A DNA stretch of 64,000 nucleotides from Flavivirga jejuensis (GCF_030540765.1 NZ_JAUOEL010000005.1:428147-492146); one strand, 5' to 3'; positions 26,143-34,440 are shown, numbered from the stretch's first letter. The notes: a model not told the origin generated them from the sequence alone. A program made the numbers and translations.

Positions 26143-28071
26143 ATGTTACAGAGTAGTATAGACAAATCTACAGATTTTGAAAAAAGGTTTGAAAACGTAG
26201 GAACCATTGTTTTTGAAAACTCCACTAGCGCTTCCAAAGCAGTAGCTAAAGAAATAGCAGATTTAATAAAGGTAAAACAAGCCCAAAAACAACCCTGTAT
26301 ATTAGGTTTAGCCACAGGCTCCTCCCCTAAAGGTTTATATGCCGAATTAGTACGCTTACATAAAGAAGAAGGATTGAGTTTTAAAAATGTGATAGCCTTC
26401 AATCTAGATGAATACTATCCTATGGAACCCGATTCTATAAATAGTTATGTGCGTTTTATGAAAGAATTACTCTTTAACCACGTAGATATATTACCAGAGA
26501 ATTACCATATTCCAGATGGCACCTTATCCAAAGATGCTATTTCAGAATATTGCAGCCAATACGAATCAAAAATAGAAGCTTACGGCGGTATCGATTTACA
26601 AATATTAGGTATTGGAGGCAATGGTCATATAGGATTTAACGAATCAGGCTCCTTACAAAACTCAAAAACCCGATTAGTAGCGTTAGACCATATAACCAGA
26701 GTTGCTGCCAGTGGTGATTTTTCAGGCTTAAACAATACCCCAAGAACAGCCATTACTTTGGGAGTCAAAAAGATTATGGAAGCCAAAAGAGTAATCCTTA
26801 TGGCTTGGGGCGAAAGCAAATCCCATATAACAAAAGAATCCGTTGAAGGCACCGTAACCAACCTGGTACCCGCCTCGTTTTTACAAGAACATAATAACGC
26901 CACCTTTGTATTAGACAAAGAAGCATCCTCAAAACTAACCCGTATAAATACACCTTGGTTAGTCGAAAAAATTACCTGGACAGACAAACTTATAAGAAAA
27001 GCAGTATTAGGCTTAGCACTTCATTTAAAAAAACCTATTCTAATGCTCACCGATGCCGATTATATAGAAAACGGTATGAGTGATTTATTGGCAGATTCAG
27101 GCCCAGCTTACGATATAAACATAAAAATATTCAACAAACTACAAAATACGATAACAGGATGGCCAGGAGGTAAGCCCAATGCCGATGATGCTAAACGCCC
27201 AGAGCGTGCCGAACCCGCAAAAAAACGCGTGCTTATTTTTAGTCCGCACCCAGATGATGATATCATAAGTATGGGAGGTACATTTAAACGCTTACATGAA
27301 CAAGGACACGAAGTACACATAGGATACCAAACCTCAGGAAACATAGCCGTAGCAGATGATGAAGCCTTGCGTTTCGCTAGTTTTGTATGCGATTATAATG
27401 CCAAATTTGGAATAGAAAGCGCAGAAGCAGAAACGATCTACAAAAAAGCAGAAACATTTCTTAAAAACAAAAAAGCCAGCGAAATAGATATTCCAGAAGT
27501 TCGCTATATCAAAGGATTAATTAGAAAAGGAGAAGCCCAATCTACCTCTTATTTTATTGGTATTCCAGATGCCCAGATTCATTTTATGGAACTGCCATTT
27601 TATGAAACAGGAGCTATAGAGAAAAAGCCTTTAGGTGAAGAAGATATCGAAATAACGATGAATCTTATTGAGCAAATCAAACCACATCAAATATATGCAG
27701 CTGGTGATTTGGCAGACCCCCATGGGACACACAAAGTATGCTTAGATGCCGTTTTTGAAGCCGTAAAACAACTAAAACCTAAAAAGTTTATGAAAGACTG
27801 TTGGGTTTGGTTGTACAGAGGAGCATGGCAAGAATGGGGCATTGATGAGATTGAAATGGCTGTTCCTATGGGGCCTGACCAAGTATTAGAAAAACGAAAA
27901 GGTATTTTCAAGCATCAATCTCAAAAAGATGGTGTGGTATTCCAGGGAACAGATAGCAGAGAGTTTTGGCAGCGAGCAGAAGACAGAAACAGAGAAACAG
28001 CCCATTTATACCATGAATTAGGCTTGTCTCACTACGCCGCTATGGAAGCCTTTGTGAGGTGGGAATATTAA
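26143..28071 (+). CDS. nagB: glucosamine-6-phosphate deaminase fused to a PIG-L/LmbE deacetylase-like domain
   Basis: A 642-residue two-domain protein. Residues 20-285 are glucosamine-6-phosphate deaminase (to fructose 6-phosphate and ammonia), with LGLATGSSPKGLY, NLDEYYP and the active-site run GIGGNGHIGFNE (156-167). Asn160 occupies the place of E. coli Asp141, as in many Gram-positive and Bacteroidota NagBs. Residues about 360-560 are PIG-L/LmbE-like, with the metal motif HPDDD (369-373) and AGDLADPHGTH near the end. The fused form is usual in Bacteroidota. The second domain may act on an N-acetylated amino sugar; its substrate is unknown. Confidence 0.93.
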   Translation: MLQSSIDKSTDFEKRFENVGTIVFENSTSASKAVAKEIADLIKVKQAQKQPCILGLATGSSPKGLYAELVRLHKEEGLSFKNVIAFNLDEYYPMEPDSINSYVRFMKELLFNHVDILPENYHIPDGTLSKDAISEYCSQYESKIEAYGGIDLQILGIGGNGHIGFNESGSLQNSKTRLVALDHITRVAASGDFSGLNNTPRTAITLGVKKIMEAKRVILMAWGESKSHITKESVEGTVTNLVPASFLQEHNNATFVLDKEASSKLTRINTPWLVEKITWTDKLIRKAVLGLALHLKKPILMLTDADYIENGMSDLLADSGPAYDINIKIFNKLQNTITGWPGGKPNADDAKRPERAEPAKKRVLIFSPHPDDDIISMGGTFKRLHEQGHEVHIGYQTSGNIAVADDEALRFASFVCDYNAKFGIESAEAETIYKKAETFLKNKKASEIDIPEVRYIKGLIRKGEAQSTSYFIGIPDAQIHFMELPFYETGAIEKKPLGEEDIEITMNLIEQIKPHQIYAAGDLADPHGTHKVCLDAVFEAVKQLKPKKFMKDCWVWLYRGAWQEWGIDEIEMAVPMGPDQVLEKRKGIFKHQSQKDGVVFQGTDSREFWQRAEDRNRETAHLYHELGLSHYAAMEAFVRWEY

Positions 28072-28287
28072 AAAATTGTTTTTAGTTTAGTTTGTTTAGT
28101 TGGGACTACTAAGTGGTGTTTTTTGTAGTTATTTAGCATCACTGTAGTCCTCTAACTAAAATCTATTTTAAAAAAAGAGTCGAGAACCCAGTTTAGGGAA
28201 GTCAGAGATATTATTTTTACCTATTTAGGTTTAATCCTAATTTATGCATAATTATCACTTGATTCTTAAAATTATATTTGATACTAA
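28072..28287 (+). other. 3' region of nagB with a long imperfect hairpin
   Basis: A long imperfect inverted repeat lies at 28093-28160 (TTAGTT, GGACTAC ... GTAGTCC, AACTAA) and probably ends or stabilises the nagB transcript. No gene is seen. Confidence 0.5.
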
Positions 28288-28333
28288 AAAAGGCTTCAAC
28301 ATTTTTGTTGAAGCCTTTTTAGTAATCAAGGTG
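28288..28333. repeat. distal island boundary: copy of the tRNA-Leu 3' end plus terminator
   Basis: A 33-bp terminator-like hairpin (AAAAGGCTTCAAC ... GTTGAAGCCTTTT) is followed by AGTAATCAAGGTG. The same hairpin followed by GGTACTCAAGGTG occurs at 39563-39609, where it is the terminator and 3' end of the intact tRNA-Leu. The two copies are in the same orientation and differ at about two positions plus one indel over 46-47 bp. The copy here has no tRNA attached, as expected for the far att site of an element integrated at a tRNA 3' end. Confidence 0.75.
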
Positions 28334-28694
28334 AAACTAGCTGAAATTTGAAATTATGAAGGTTTATAGACGTTTTCAGAGGGTGAAAAATTCACTGACA
28401 CAGAATTCGCCTCTTTTCATAAAAATTTTAACATAATTTACCTCCATTTAAATGCAAATCACTGCATTTGATTTAAATATTCTTTCCTTTTTTTTGCCAA
28501 TTTTGTTCCAACTCCACCTATGTTAAAAACCAAAGAAAAGCTAAAGAAATATTAGGCAACAGACTTATTGATATTTATATAAGGTTGATGTCTTTAAAAG
28601 GCTCATATATTCAAAAAATCACAGTGTCTACAATAATTTTAATCACTCATTTGTGTTAAGATTTAACACAAAGATACAATCTTAAAAAACTAGC
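28334..28694. other. AT-rich island edge without a visible gene
   Basis: No credible coding frame was found. Two inverted repeats stand out: ATTTAAAT-G-CAAAT / ATTTG-ATTTAAAT (28446-28459/28466-28478, one bulge), and the perfect 10-bp TTTGTGTTAA/TTAACACAAA with a 3-nt centre (28650-28672). The second lies 22 bases beyond the stop of the minus-strand gene, but there is no T run. No integrase remnant could be read on either strand. Confidence 0.5.
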
Positions 28695-29627
28695 TCAATC
28701 AGCAAAAGAATTTATATTTCCAGAATGTAGAGGCACATATTTTTGGATGATATACGGCGTTATTTCATCAAGTGTTTTACCAGTAATAGGGTGAAGACCA
28801 GGACTCGTAAAATATTCTATTTTACCATCTTTATTTTTAGTATACCATATTAAAGGCTTATTGGTTCCTTCTGCAAAGAAATCTGTCTTCATAGTCACTT
28901 CTACCTTCTTAAAATTTGCAATTAATTTAGAATCGTAAGGTTCAATTTTTGTACTGTATTTTTTATGTAAAGTTAAGTTACAAGAGACTTTTTCGTACTG
29001 ATTTTTCACCCATACCATACATTTATTTTCTGTTTGTACTATTGATTCATCAAACATTCCACTTTTCGCAACCATAAGAATTACTGTAAGAGCAATACTA
29101 ATTGAAAAAGTTATAATCCATTTACGTTTCTTTTCTTTTGTATTCAGGTCTTCTTTCCCAGATTTTACCTCTTCGTTTTCTTTATTTAGATCTTCTATAC
29201 TTAGTATATCAACACTTTCTTCCCCATTTCTAGTATTAGACTTTTCTTCAGAGATTAAATTTTCAGATTTTCGATATACCTGTAATGGTCTAGGCTGAAA
29301 ATCAATCAGCCAACTTATCAATTCTAAATTTTCAGAACTAGTATCACGAGTAATTCCTTTTAGGTATTGTATAACAGGAACAAATTTATCTGCTTTATAC
29401 CCTTTTAACTTTTTTATATGGGATTCTTTATTTTCTCCTTCTTTAAATTGAAAAAACTGATTTAAAATATATTCATCGTTTTTTTCTTTTCTTCTATTTA
29501 ACAACCATAAGCATGCTTCTCTAATTTTTTTTCGAGTAGGCTCTGCTAAATAACCACTCATTTCTCCTCCTTTATCTCTATTGTACTTTTCTAATATCTC
29601 CTTTTTATAAGTTTCAGATGTCTTCAT
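28695..29627 (-). CDS. bitopic membrane protein of unknown function
   Basis: A 310-residue protein with three parts. A charged N-terminal domain (1-120) contains ACLWLLNRRKEKNDEYILNQ and ends with DFQPRPLQVYRKS. A linker rich in E, S and N leads to one membrane helix (about 170-187, WIITFSISIALTVILMV). An extracytoplasmic C-terminal domain contains CMVWVKNQYEKVSCN, LIWYTKNKDGKIEYFTSPG and HPITGKTLDEITPYIIQKY. I recall Bacteroidota homologues with the same layout and no known function. A TTAC...GTAA palindrome lies upstream at the spacing seen for two other island operons. Confidence 0.75.
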   Translation of the reverse strand: MKTSETYKKEILEKYNRDKGGEMSGYLAEPTRKKIREACLWLLNRRKEKNDEYILNQFFQFKEGENKESHIKKLKGYKADKFVPVIQYLKGITRDTSSENLELISWLIDFQPRPLQVYRKSENLISEEKSNTRNGEESVDILSIEDLNKENEEVKSGKEDLNTKEKKRKWIITFSISIALTVILMVAKSGMFDESIVQTENKCMVWVKNQYEKVSCNLTLHKKYSTKIEPYDSKLIANFKKVEVTMKTDFFAEGTNKPLIWYTKNKDGKIEYFTSPGLHPITGKTLDEITPYIIQKYVPLHSGNINSFAD

Positions 29628-29790
29628 TTCAATGATTTGGTTAGAATTATTGGAATTCTCATGGAATTCTTAAGAACTATTGGAATATCTGGAATCATCT
29701 ATAGCGACTGCTTTTAATCTCAAGTAATTTTGCCCTATCGGCTGGTTCTTGTTATGCATTGCTAACATAACAAATGTACAAAACTAGTTG

Positions 29791-29806
29791 TTACGAAAAT
29801 CTGTAA
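29791..29806 (-). promoter_or_regulatory. island palindrome, copy 1 (upstream of the minus-strand gene at 29627)
   Basis: TTACGAAAATCTGTAA, a near-match to copies at 32869 and 34440 (shared TTAC, ATCTGTAA). Reading toward the gene at 29627, a -7-like TATGTTAG (29769-29762, one mismatch to TAnnTTTG) begins after a 21-nt gap, the same gap as at the other two sites. A better -7 box TACATTTG (29778-29771) lies nearer the palindrome. Confidence 0.45.
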
Positions 29807-29950
29807 TGTGGTTAGTAATTAACGCATTGAGAAGTAGTTACAAACTACTGCATTACAATTTTACTTCTCAAAAAAACAACGGAGTACTCCAAACACTCAC
29901 GAGTGGTTGATTAACAAAAACAAATCTGGGAAAATCCCAGACAGCCACTC
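29802..29950 (+). promoter_or_regulatory. structured leader before the small lipoprotein gene
   Basis: Several inverted repeats overlap. AGTAGTT/AACTACT (29833-29839/29843-29849) nests inside TGTAATG/CATTACA (29802-29808/29851-29857). TTGAGAAGTA/TACTTCTCAA (29827-29836/29862-29871) uses some of the same bases, so the two folds exclude each other. GGAGTACTCC (29881-29890) is a perfect palindrome. TCTGGG/CCCAGA (29925-29930/29936-29941) nests inside GAGTGG/CCACTC (29901-29906/29945-29950). The density suggests RNA-level or operator control of the gene at 29979. No TAnnTTTG box was found for it. Confidence 0.45.
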
Positions 29951-29978
29951 CTTTGTTTAATTCCAAAATTTTTAAATT

Positions 29979-30134
29979 ATGAAAAAAGTAACCATAGCCT
30001 TAATGGCACTAGTTTTAAGTACGTCTTTATTTTCTTGCACAGGTGAATCTATTTCTGAAACGGATGATCTTTATGATACTCATGCTACAGAAGGGGATGA
30101 TGAGCAAGTAAAACCATCTCCTGAAGATGATTAA
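29979..30134 (+). CDS. very small lipoprotein upstream of the two-component system
   Basis: A 51-residue lipoprotein. The signal MKKVTIALMALVLSTSLFSC has its lipobox Cys at residue 20. An acidic mature tail of 31 residues follows (SISETDDLYDTH, ending PSPEDD). A strong terminator directly follows, and the lipoprotein-type sensor kinase gene begins 74 bases after the stop. It could be a signal or partner for the kinase; that is inference. The structured leader argues that it is a regulated gene. Confidence 0.7.
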   Translation: MKKVTIALMALVLSTSLFSCTGESISETDDLYDTHATEGDDEQVKPSPEDD

Positions 30135-30150
30135 CAATTTTTAATTATGA

Positions 30151-30182
30151 AAAAGACTGTCTCAAAAAGACAGTCTTTTTTT
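30151..30182 (+). terminator. strong terminator after the small lipoprotein gene
   Basis: AAAAGACTGTCT/AGACAGTCTTTT (30151-30162/30168-30179), a perfect 12-bp stem with loop CAAAA and a following T run. Confidence 0.93.
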
Positions 30183-30208
30183 ATTAGATTTATAGAAAAT
30201 TTATTACG

Positions 30209-32149
30209 ATGAGTAAAATTTTAATATTTTCTATTGTCTTTTTATTTTTATGTTGTGATAATACTAAAATAAATTCAAAAACCATTGATAATGGTAATAC
30301 AGATATTAATGATTATTATAAAATTGCCAAAAACAAAAACAACTCCCTGCAAGAAAGATATGAAGCTATTAATAAATCTTTTAGTTTAGTTAAAAAAGGA
30401 GGAAGAGATACCTTATTCCTGAAAATACTATATTTAAAAGGAGTCATACACCTATCTTCAAAAGAATATGATAGTCTTTTTCTATACAGTAAAAATTTAA
30501 GAAAATATGCAAAAAGAATTAACAATCAATCTTATTTAGGAAAATCAAATTATTTATTAGGGTATTACTACGACGAAATAACTAATCTTTCAGATAGTTC
30601 CTTTTATCATTATAACATATCTAAAACTCACTTTTTAAATATTAATGATAGTAGCCAAGTTGGAAAACGGCTAATAAGTATGAGCCTTATACAACAAAAC
30701 CAAAGCGATTTTTTTGGAAGCAAGGAAACTATAACTGAAGCTTTACAATATTTACACCCAAAAAAAGACATCAAACACATAGCTTCATCATATAATACTT
30801 TAGCTACTAATCACAGAAAACTTCTTAATTATAATGATGCCATAAATTTCTATAAAAAAGCTATAAAAATCATATTATCTAAAAAAGACAAACTAGCCTA
30901 TAAAAACAATTTAGCAGCGACATACACAGATAATAAACAATATAAAAGCGCTATTTCAATTCTAGAAAGTATCGTTAAAGATTCGGTAGTATTAAATAAT
31001 GAAAAAAAATACGCAAGAATAATAGACAATTTAGCTTATGTCAAATGGCTTTCTGGTCAAAATGAAACAGAAAAAACTCTCTTAGAAGCACTAAACATAA
31101 GAATAAAAAACAATGATAAGCGCGGACAAATAGCCAGTTACACCCATTTAGGAGAATTTTATTCTAAGAACAATAGAATGAAAGCTTCAGCATATTTTGA
31201 TTCTGTTATTCGTTTATCAAAAGATTTAAAAATGCCAAAAGCCGAAAAGGATGTCGTTAAATTTTTAATAAAACTCTATCCCAAAAATGTAGAGCTACGT
31301 GATCGTTATACCATATTACAAGACAGTCTTTATGCTCAAGAACTAAAAGTAAAAACGCAGTTCGCCAAGTATAAATATGATGACAAGCAAAAACAAGAAT
31401 CTATTCTACGCTTGCAAAAAGAAAAAGCAGAGAAAGATTTGGCATATACGAAAGAGCGTCAGACCAAAATAATTTATTTGTCTGCTTTTATACTTGCCTG
31501 TATAACTATAGCTTTTGCTATTTATTTTTTTAAAAGACGTGCAAAGATTTTAAAACAACAAAATGAATTAGAAAAACTAGAAACTATATATAGTACAGAA
31601 GCTGAATTATCTAGAAAACTACATGACGATTTTGGTGCCAAAATAAACCATTCTATGCTTCTGGTTCAAAATGATTCAGACAAGTCTAAATTGCTTGATA
31701 CACTAGATGAACTTTATCATCAAAGTCGCGATTTTTCGAGAGAAATAAACGAAGTTGAAACTGGCGTTAACTATAAAAACGAACTCTTTGACATGCTTAG
31801 TCTATATACTTCAACACAGATTAAATTGTATACTACTGGAAGTAAATCTATAGACTGGTCTACCATAAATGATTTATCTAAAATCGTTTTGTATAAAGTC
31901 TTGAGAGAATTAATGCTAAACATGTTAAAACACAGTAATGCTACAGCAGTCAAAATTGCGTTTAAGACATTATTCGATGGCTTACAGATTAATTATTCAG
32001 ATAACGGTAAAGGTGCTTCAAAAATGGCCATGCGCAATAAAAACGGACTTCGGAATACAGAAAAGCGTATTCAAGCTATTGGAGGAACAATTATATTTGA
32101 AACTGATAAAGGAAAAGGGTTTAAAGCCGAAATTAAAACCCCAAATTAA
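30209..32149 (+). CDS. TPR sensor histidine kinase with lipoprotein-like N-terminus
   Basis: A 646-residue sensor kinase. The N-terminal signal ends in FLFLCC, a lipobox-like Cys pair at 15-16. TPR-type helical repeats fill about 45-380, including LNYNDAINFYKKAIKIIL and NKQYKSAISILESIV. A coiled coil (380-418), a membrane helix (about 420-441) and a HisKA_3-type dimerisation segment with phospho-acceptor His472 in LSRKLHDDFGAKINHS follow. The HATPase domain has the N-box RELMLNMLKHSNA and G-boxes SDNGKGAS and GLRNTEKRI. The response regulator begins 12 bases on. The TPR part would be extracytoplasmic, a usual Bacteroidota layout. Confidence 0.9.
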   Translation: MSKILIFSIVFLFLCCDNTKINSKTIDNGNTDINDYYKIAKNKNNSLQERYEAINKSFSLVKKGGRDTLFLKILYLKGVIHLSSKEYDSLFLYSKNLRKYAKRINNQSYLGKSNYLLGYYYDEITNLSDSSFYHYNISKTHFLNINDSSQVGKRLISMSLIQQNQSDFFGSKETITEALQYLHPKKDIKHIASSYNTLATNHRKLLNYNDAINFYKKAIKIILSKKDKLAYKNNLAATYTDNKQYKSAISILESIVKDSVVLNNEKKYARIIDNLAYVKWLSGQNETEKTLLEALNIRIKNNDKRGQIASYTHLGEFYSKNNRMKASAYFDSVIRLSKDLKMPKAEKDVVKFLIKLYPKNVELRDRYTILQDSLYAQELKVKTQFAKYKYDDKQKQESILRLQKEKAEKDLAYTKERQTKIIYLSAFILACITIAFAIYFFKRRAKILKQQNELEKLETIYSTEAELSRKLHDDFGAKINHSMLLVQNDSDKSKLLDTLDELYHQSRDFSREINEVETGVNYKNELFDMLSLYTSTQIKLYTTGSKSIDWSTINDLSKIVLYKVLRELMLNMLKHSNATAVKIAFKTLFDGLQINYSDNGKGASKMAMRNKNGLRNTEKRIQAIGGTIIFETDKGKGFKAEIKTPN

Positions 32150-32161
32150 AAAGCTTCTATT

Positions 32162-32827
32162 ATGTTTAAAAAAGTTTTGATTGCAGAAGATTTTCAAGAT
32201 ACAAATGCTGGTATTGTGAGTGCATTATCAAATAAACTGAATATCCATGAATTACAAGAAGAACTCTACTGTGACAAAGCCTTTAACAGAGTTAAAGTAG
32301 CGCAAGCTAATGGAGCGCCTTTTGAATTATTGATTACTGACCTTTTATTTAAAGAGAATCATATAGACCGAAAACTAACCTCGGGTGTAGACCTTATAAA
32401 GGCTGTAAAAGCCATACAGCCGTCCATAAAAATTATTGTAAATTCTATGGAAGAGAACCCATCAAAAGTAAAGTCTCTTTTTAAAGAACAACACATTGAT
32501 GGTTATGTTTGTAAAGGGCGGCATAGTTTAAATGAATTAACAACTGCTATACTTGAGGTTTACCAGAATAACATCTACTTATCTCCACAAATAAATATGG
32601 CTTCAAACCAACATATCATAGAATTGGATGAGTTCGACATCTCAATTTTAACAGAATTAGCAAATGGTTTAAGTAAAAAAGAAATTGCAGAAAAATTTAA
32701 ACAAAATAATATCACACCAAATAGCGAAAGTACTATCGATAAAAGAGTAAGTAAATTATTTGATGATTTTGGTGCCAAAAATTCTACACAGCTTATTGCT
32801 ATACTTACCAGAGATGGATTGATTTAG
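32162..32827 (+). CDS. LuxR/NarL-type response regulator
   Basis: A 221-residue regulator paired with the kinase 12 bases upstream. The receiver domain has the acidic pair E9-D10 (IAEDFQDTN), phospho-acceptor D60 in LLITDLLF, and a conserved Lys in YVCKGRH. The C-terminal winged or LuxR-type HTH (about 155-220) reads ISILTELANGLSKKEIAEKF, then STIDKRVSKLFDDFGAKNST. A 16-bp palindrome repeated in the nearby intergenic regions is its best candidate target. Confidence 0.9.
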   Translation: MFKKVLIAEDFQDTNAGIVSALSNKLNIHELQEELYCDKAFNRVKVAQANGAPFELLITDLLFKENHIDRKLTSGVDLIKAVKAIQPSIKIIVNSMEENPSKVKSLFKEQHIDGYVCKGRHSLNELTTAILEVYQNNIYLSPQINMASNQHIIELDEFDISILTELANGLSKKEIAEKFKQNNITPNSESTIDKRVSKLFDDFGAKNSTQLIAILTRDGLI

Positions 32828-32861
32828 ATATGTAAATTAAACATTTTCATTTTAATAATTT

Positions 32862-32913
32862 CACCCCCTTACACATATCTGTAAGGGGGTGTTGTTTTAT
32901 GAACTTAGCTTTG
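32862..32913 (+). promoter_or_regulatory. terminator hairpin overlapping island palindrome copy 2 and promoter
   Basis: CACCCCCTTACA/TGTAAGGGGGTG (32862-32873/32880-32891) is a perfect 12-bp stem ending the regulator transcript. Its core is the palindrome TTACACATATCTGTAA (32869-32884). After a 21-nt gap comes TAGCTTTG (32906-32913), a -7 box, 28 bases before ATG 32942. No -33 TTTG is present; the palindrome sits where an activator would stand. Confidence 0.65.
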
Positions 32914-32941
32914 TAGTAGTATTAATTTAAAACTTAAAATA

Positions 32942-33169
32942 ATGTCTAGATACGGAAATTTAAACGGAGGATCAGGGGTGTATTCTTACGAAATAGGAAG
33001 CGATAGAATAACTATAACATTTTCTACAAATTCAATTTATGAATATACCTATGAAAGTGCTGGGAATAATCATATTGAAACAATGAAATCTTTAGCAATT
33101 AAAGGAAAAGGATTAAATGGCTACATAAATACTTACACAAAATTTAAATATTCAAGAAAGATTAGTTAA
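32942..33169 (+). CDS. small protein, KTSC-domain-like
   Basis: A 75-residue soluble protein beginning SRYGNLNGGSGVYSYEIGSD. The segment DRITITFSTNSIYEYTYES, followed by a helix and GYINTYTKFKYSRKI, resembles the KTSC domain (a short beta-beta-alpha-beta unit in stress or mobile-element contexts). First of a four-gene run: 32942, 33189, 33421 and 33710 are 19, 1 and -8 bases apart. Confidence 0.65.
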   Translation: MSRYGNLNGGSGVYSYEIGSDRITITFSTNSIYEYTYESAGNNHIETMKSLAIKGKGLNGYINTYTKFKYSRKIS

Positions 33170-33188
33170 TACATCAAATTTTATAATT

Positions 33189-33419
33189 ATGGAATACAAA
33201 GTAATACCTTTTATAGCATCAATAGAACAAAACAAAGGGAAATCTAGTGATGTTGCAGAACAATTAGAGACAATTATTAATGACAATATAAGTAAAGGTT
33301 GGAAATATATTCGCTTAGAGAGCGTATCAACTTTTGTAAACCCTGATTCTGGATGTTTTGGTTTAGGAGCTAAACCAGGATATACAACAACAAGACAAAT
33401 GATCGTTTTTCAAAAATAA
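33189..33419 (+). CDS. DUF4177-like small protein
   Basis: A 76-residue protein. It starts with EYKVIPFIASIEQNKGKSSD and contains LETIINDNISKGWKYIRLES, the strand-helix-strand pattern of DUF4177. A C-terminal strand carries GYTTTRQMIVFQK and a short insert holds GCFGLGAKPG. No signal peptide. It lies between the KTSC-like gene and the YidD-like gene with a one-base gap after it. Confidence 0.65.
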   Translation: MEYKVIPFIASIEQNKGKSSDVAEQLETIINDNISKGWKYIRLESVSTFVNPDSGCFGLGAKPGYTTTRQMIVFQK

Positions 33420-33420
33420 A

Positions 33421-33717
33421 ATGAAAATTATTCTTTTAATAATAATTAAAGCCTATTGGCTTATAATCCCAAAATCAAAACGGAAAAAGTGCATATTTAG
33501 AAAATCCTGTTCTAACTATGTTTTTAAAGAAACTTCAGAAAACGGTTTATGGAGAGGACTAAAAGCTTTTAGGTTTCGATACGAAAACTGCAGGCATGGA
33601 TTTGAGATTTTTAAAAACCCAATCGATAATAAATTTCAAATGATATTACCCAATCATCAAATTATTGATGAAAAAGATATTGCGAAAAGATTAATAAAAA
33701 TAAATTTAAATGAATAA
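33421..33717 (+). CDS. divergent YidD-family protein
   Basis: A 98-residue protein. A short hydrophobic N-terminus (IILLIIIKAYWLIIPKS) is followed by the YidD signature in changed form: CIFRKSCSNYVFKETSENG (normal CxFxPSCSxYxxxAxxxxG), then GLKAFRFRYENCRHGFE. The three cysteines are kept. Housekeeping YidD helps the YidC insertase at the inner membrane; the altered residues and location in an accessory operon suggest a specialised paralogue. Confidence 0.72.
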   Translation: MKIILLIIIKAYWLIIPKSKRKKCIFRKSCSNYVFKETSENGLWRGLKAFRFRYENCRHGFEIFKNPIDNKFQMILPNHQIIDEKDIAKRLIKINLNE

Positions 33718-34378
33718 AATATCCGTTAATAAATTATCAGAATATTTAGGGTCAGATGCATTAAGGCGCAGAAGAATAATCGAAGATCAAAAAGAGCCTG
33801 TTGAATTTATGATTACTAGGTATAAAGCGGCAAAAGAGGCAATGATAAATTATATTAAATCAGGTTATGATGTTGATATAATTGATAACGCAATTGACAA
33901 ATTAAGAAGAAAAACATGCTCTACAGATTTTGAGAAAAATGATAGAAAAACTTCGATAGAAGCCTTAGAATCTTTTTTAGAGATAAAATTTCCAGAACAT
34001 CTCTTAGATTTTAAGATATCAAAACCAAAGAAAAAAATTAACCTAGTAGAAAGTAAACTTCAAATAAATGTAAACCCTGAACTAATTATAGATGGAGTTT
34101 ATAGAAAGAAAAAGGTTATTGGTGGTATAAAAATCCACATATCTAAGCATAATAAGTTAACTGAAGAAATGCAAAAAAATGTTTCTACTCTAATTCATAA
34201 AGCTATTGAAGAAAAAGTTGTGATAAATTCTAAAAAAGAGGTTTCTCATCTTGATTTTTGTTTAAGTATAGATGTATTTAATCGTTCCATCTATTACGCT
34301 CCAAAATCTTTTAAAAGAAGAAGGAAAATTATAAATTATGCATGTGATGAAATTACCCTTATATGGGATAGTATTTAA
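33710..34378 (+). CDS. protein of unknown function in the YidD-like operon
   Basis: A 222-residue soluble, basic protein. It has SEYLGSDALRRRRIIEDQK near the start, a helical middle (AKEAMINYIKSGYDVDIID), and a beta-rich second half with GGIKIHISKHNKLTEEMQ and HLDFCLSIDVFNRSIYYAP. The frame overlaps the YidD-like gene by eight bases, so the two are coupled. I do not recognise the family. A strong terminator closes the operon. Confidence 0.7.
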   Translation: MNKISVNKLSEYLGSDALRRRRIIEDQKEPVEFMITRYKAAKEAMINYIKSGYDVDIIDNAIDKLRRKTCSTDFEKNDRKTSIEALESFLEIKFPEHLLDFKISKPKKKINLVESKLQINVNPELIIDGVYRKKKVIGGIKIHISKHNKLTEEMQKNVSTLIHKAIEEKVVINSKKEVSHLDFCLSIDVFNRSIYYAPKSFKRRRKIINYACDEITLIWDSI

Positions 34379-34402
34379 CCTAATCTTAAAAAATTAATAT
34401 GA

Positions 34403-34440
34403 AAGCAAAAAAGGATGATGTATATCATTCTTTTTTGCTT
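34403..34440 (+). terminator. terminator of the KTSC/DUF4177/YidD-like operon
   Basis: A 17-bp stem with one G-T pair (34403-34419/34424-34440), arms AAGCAAAAAAGG... and ...CTTTTTTGCTT, loop GTAT. It abuts the palindrome at 34440. Confidence 0.85.

Noticed and set aside
24768..28071. Recent horizontal transfer of the permease-nagB pair because of its higher use of C in third positions
   Set aside because: The shift is mild, judged by eye, and the genes are usual for the group; a codon-usage calculation would be needed.
28650..28672. Perfect inverted repeat TTTGTGTTAA/TTAACACAAA as a terminator or att core
   Set aside because: There is no T run, no second copy in the window, and it lies inside the island rather than at its edge.
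32862..32891. Hairpin taken as only a terminator of the response regulator gene
   Set aside because: Its core is the repeated palindrome with fixed spacing to a -7 box, so a dual role is more likely.
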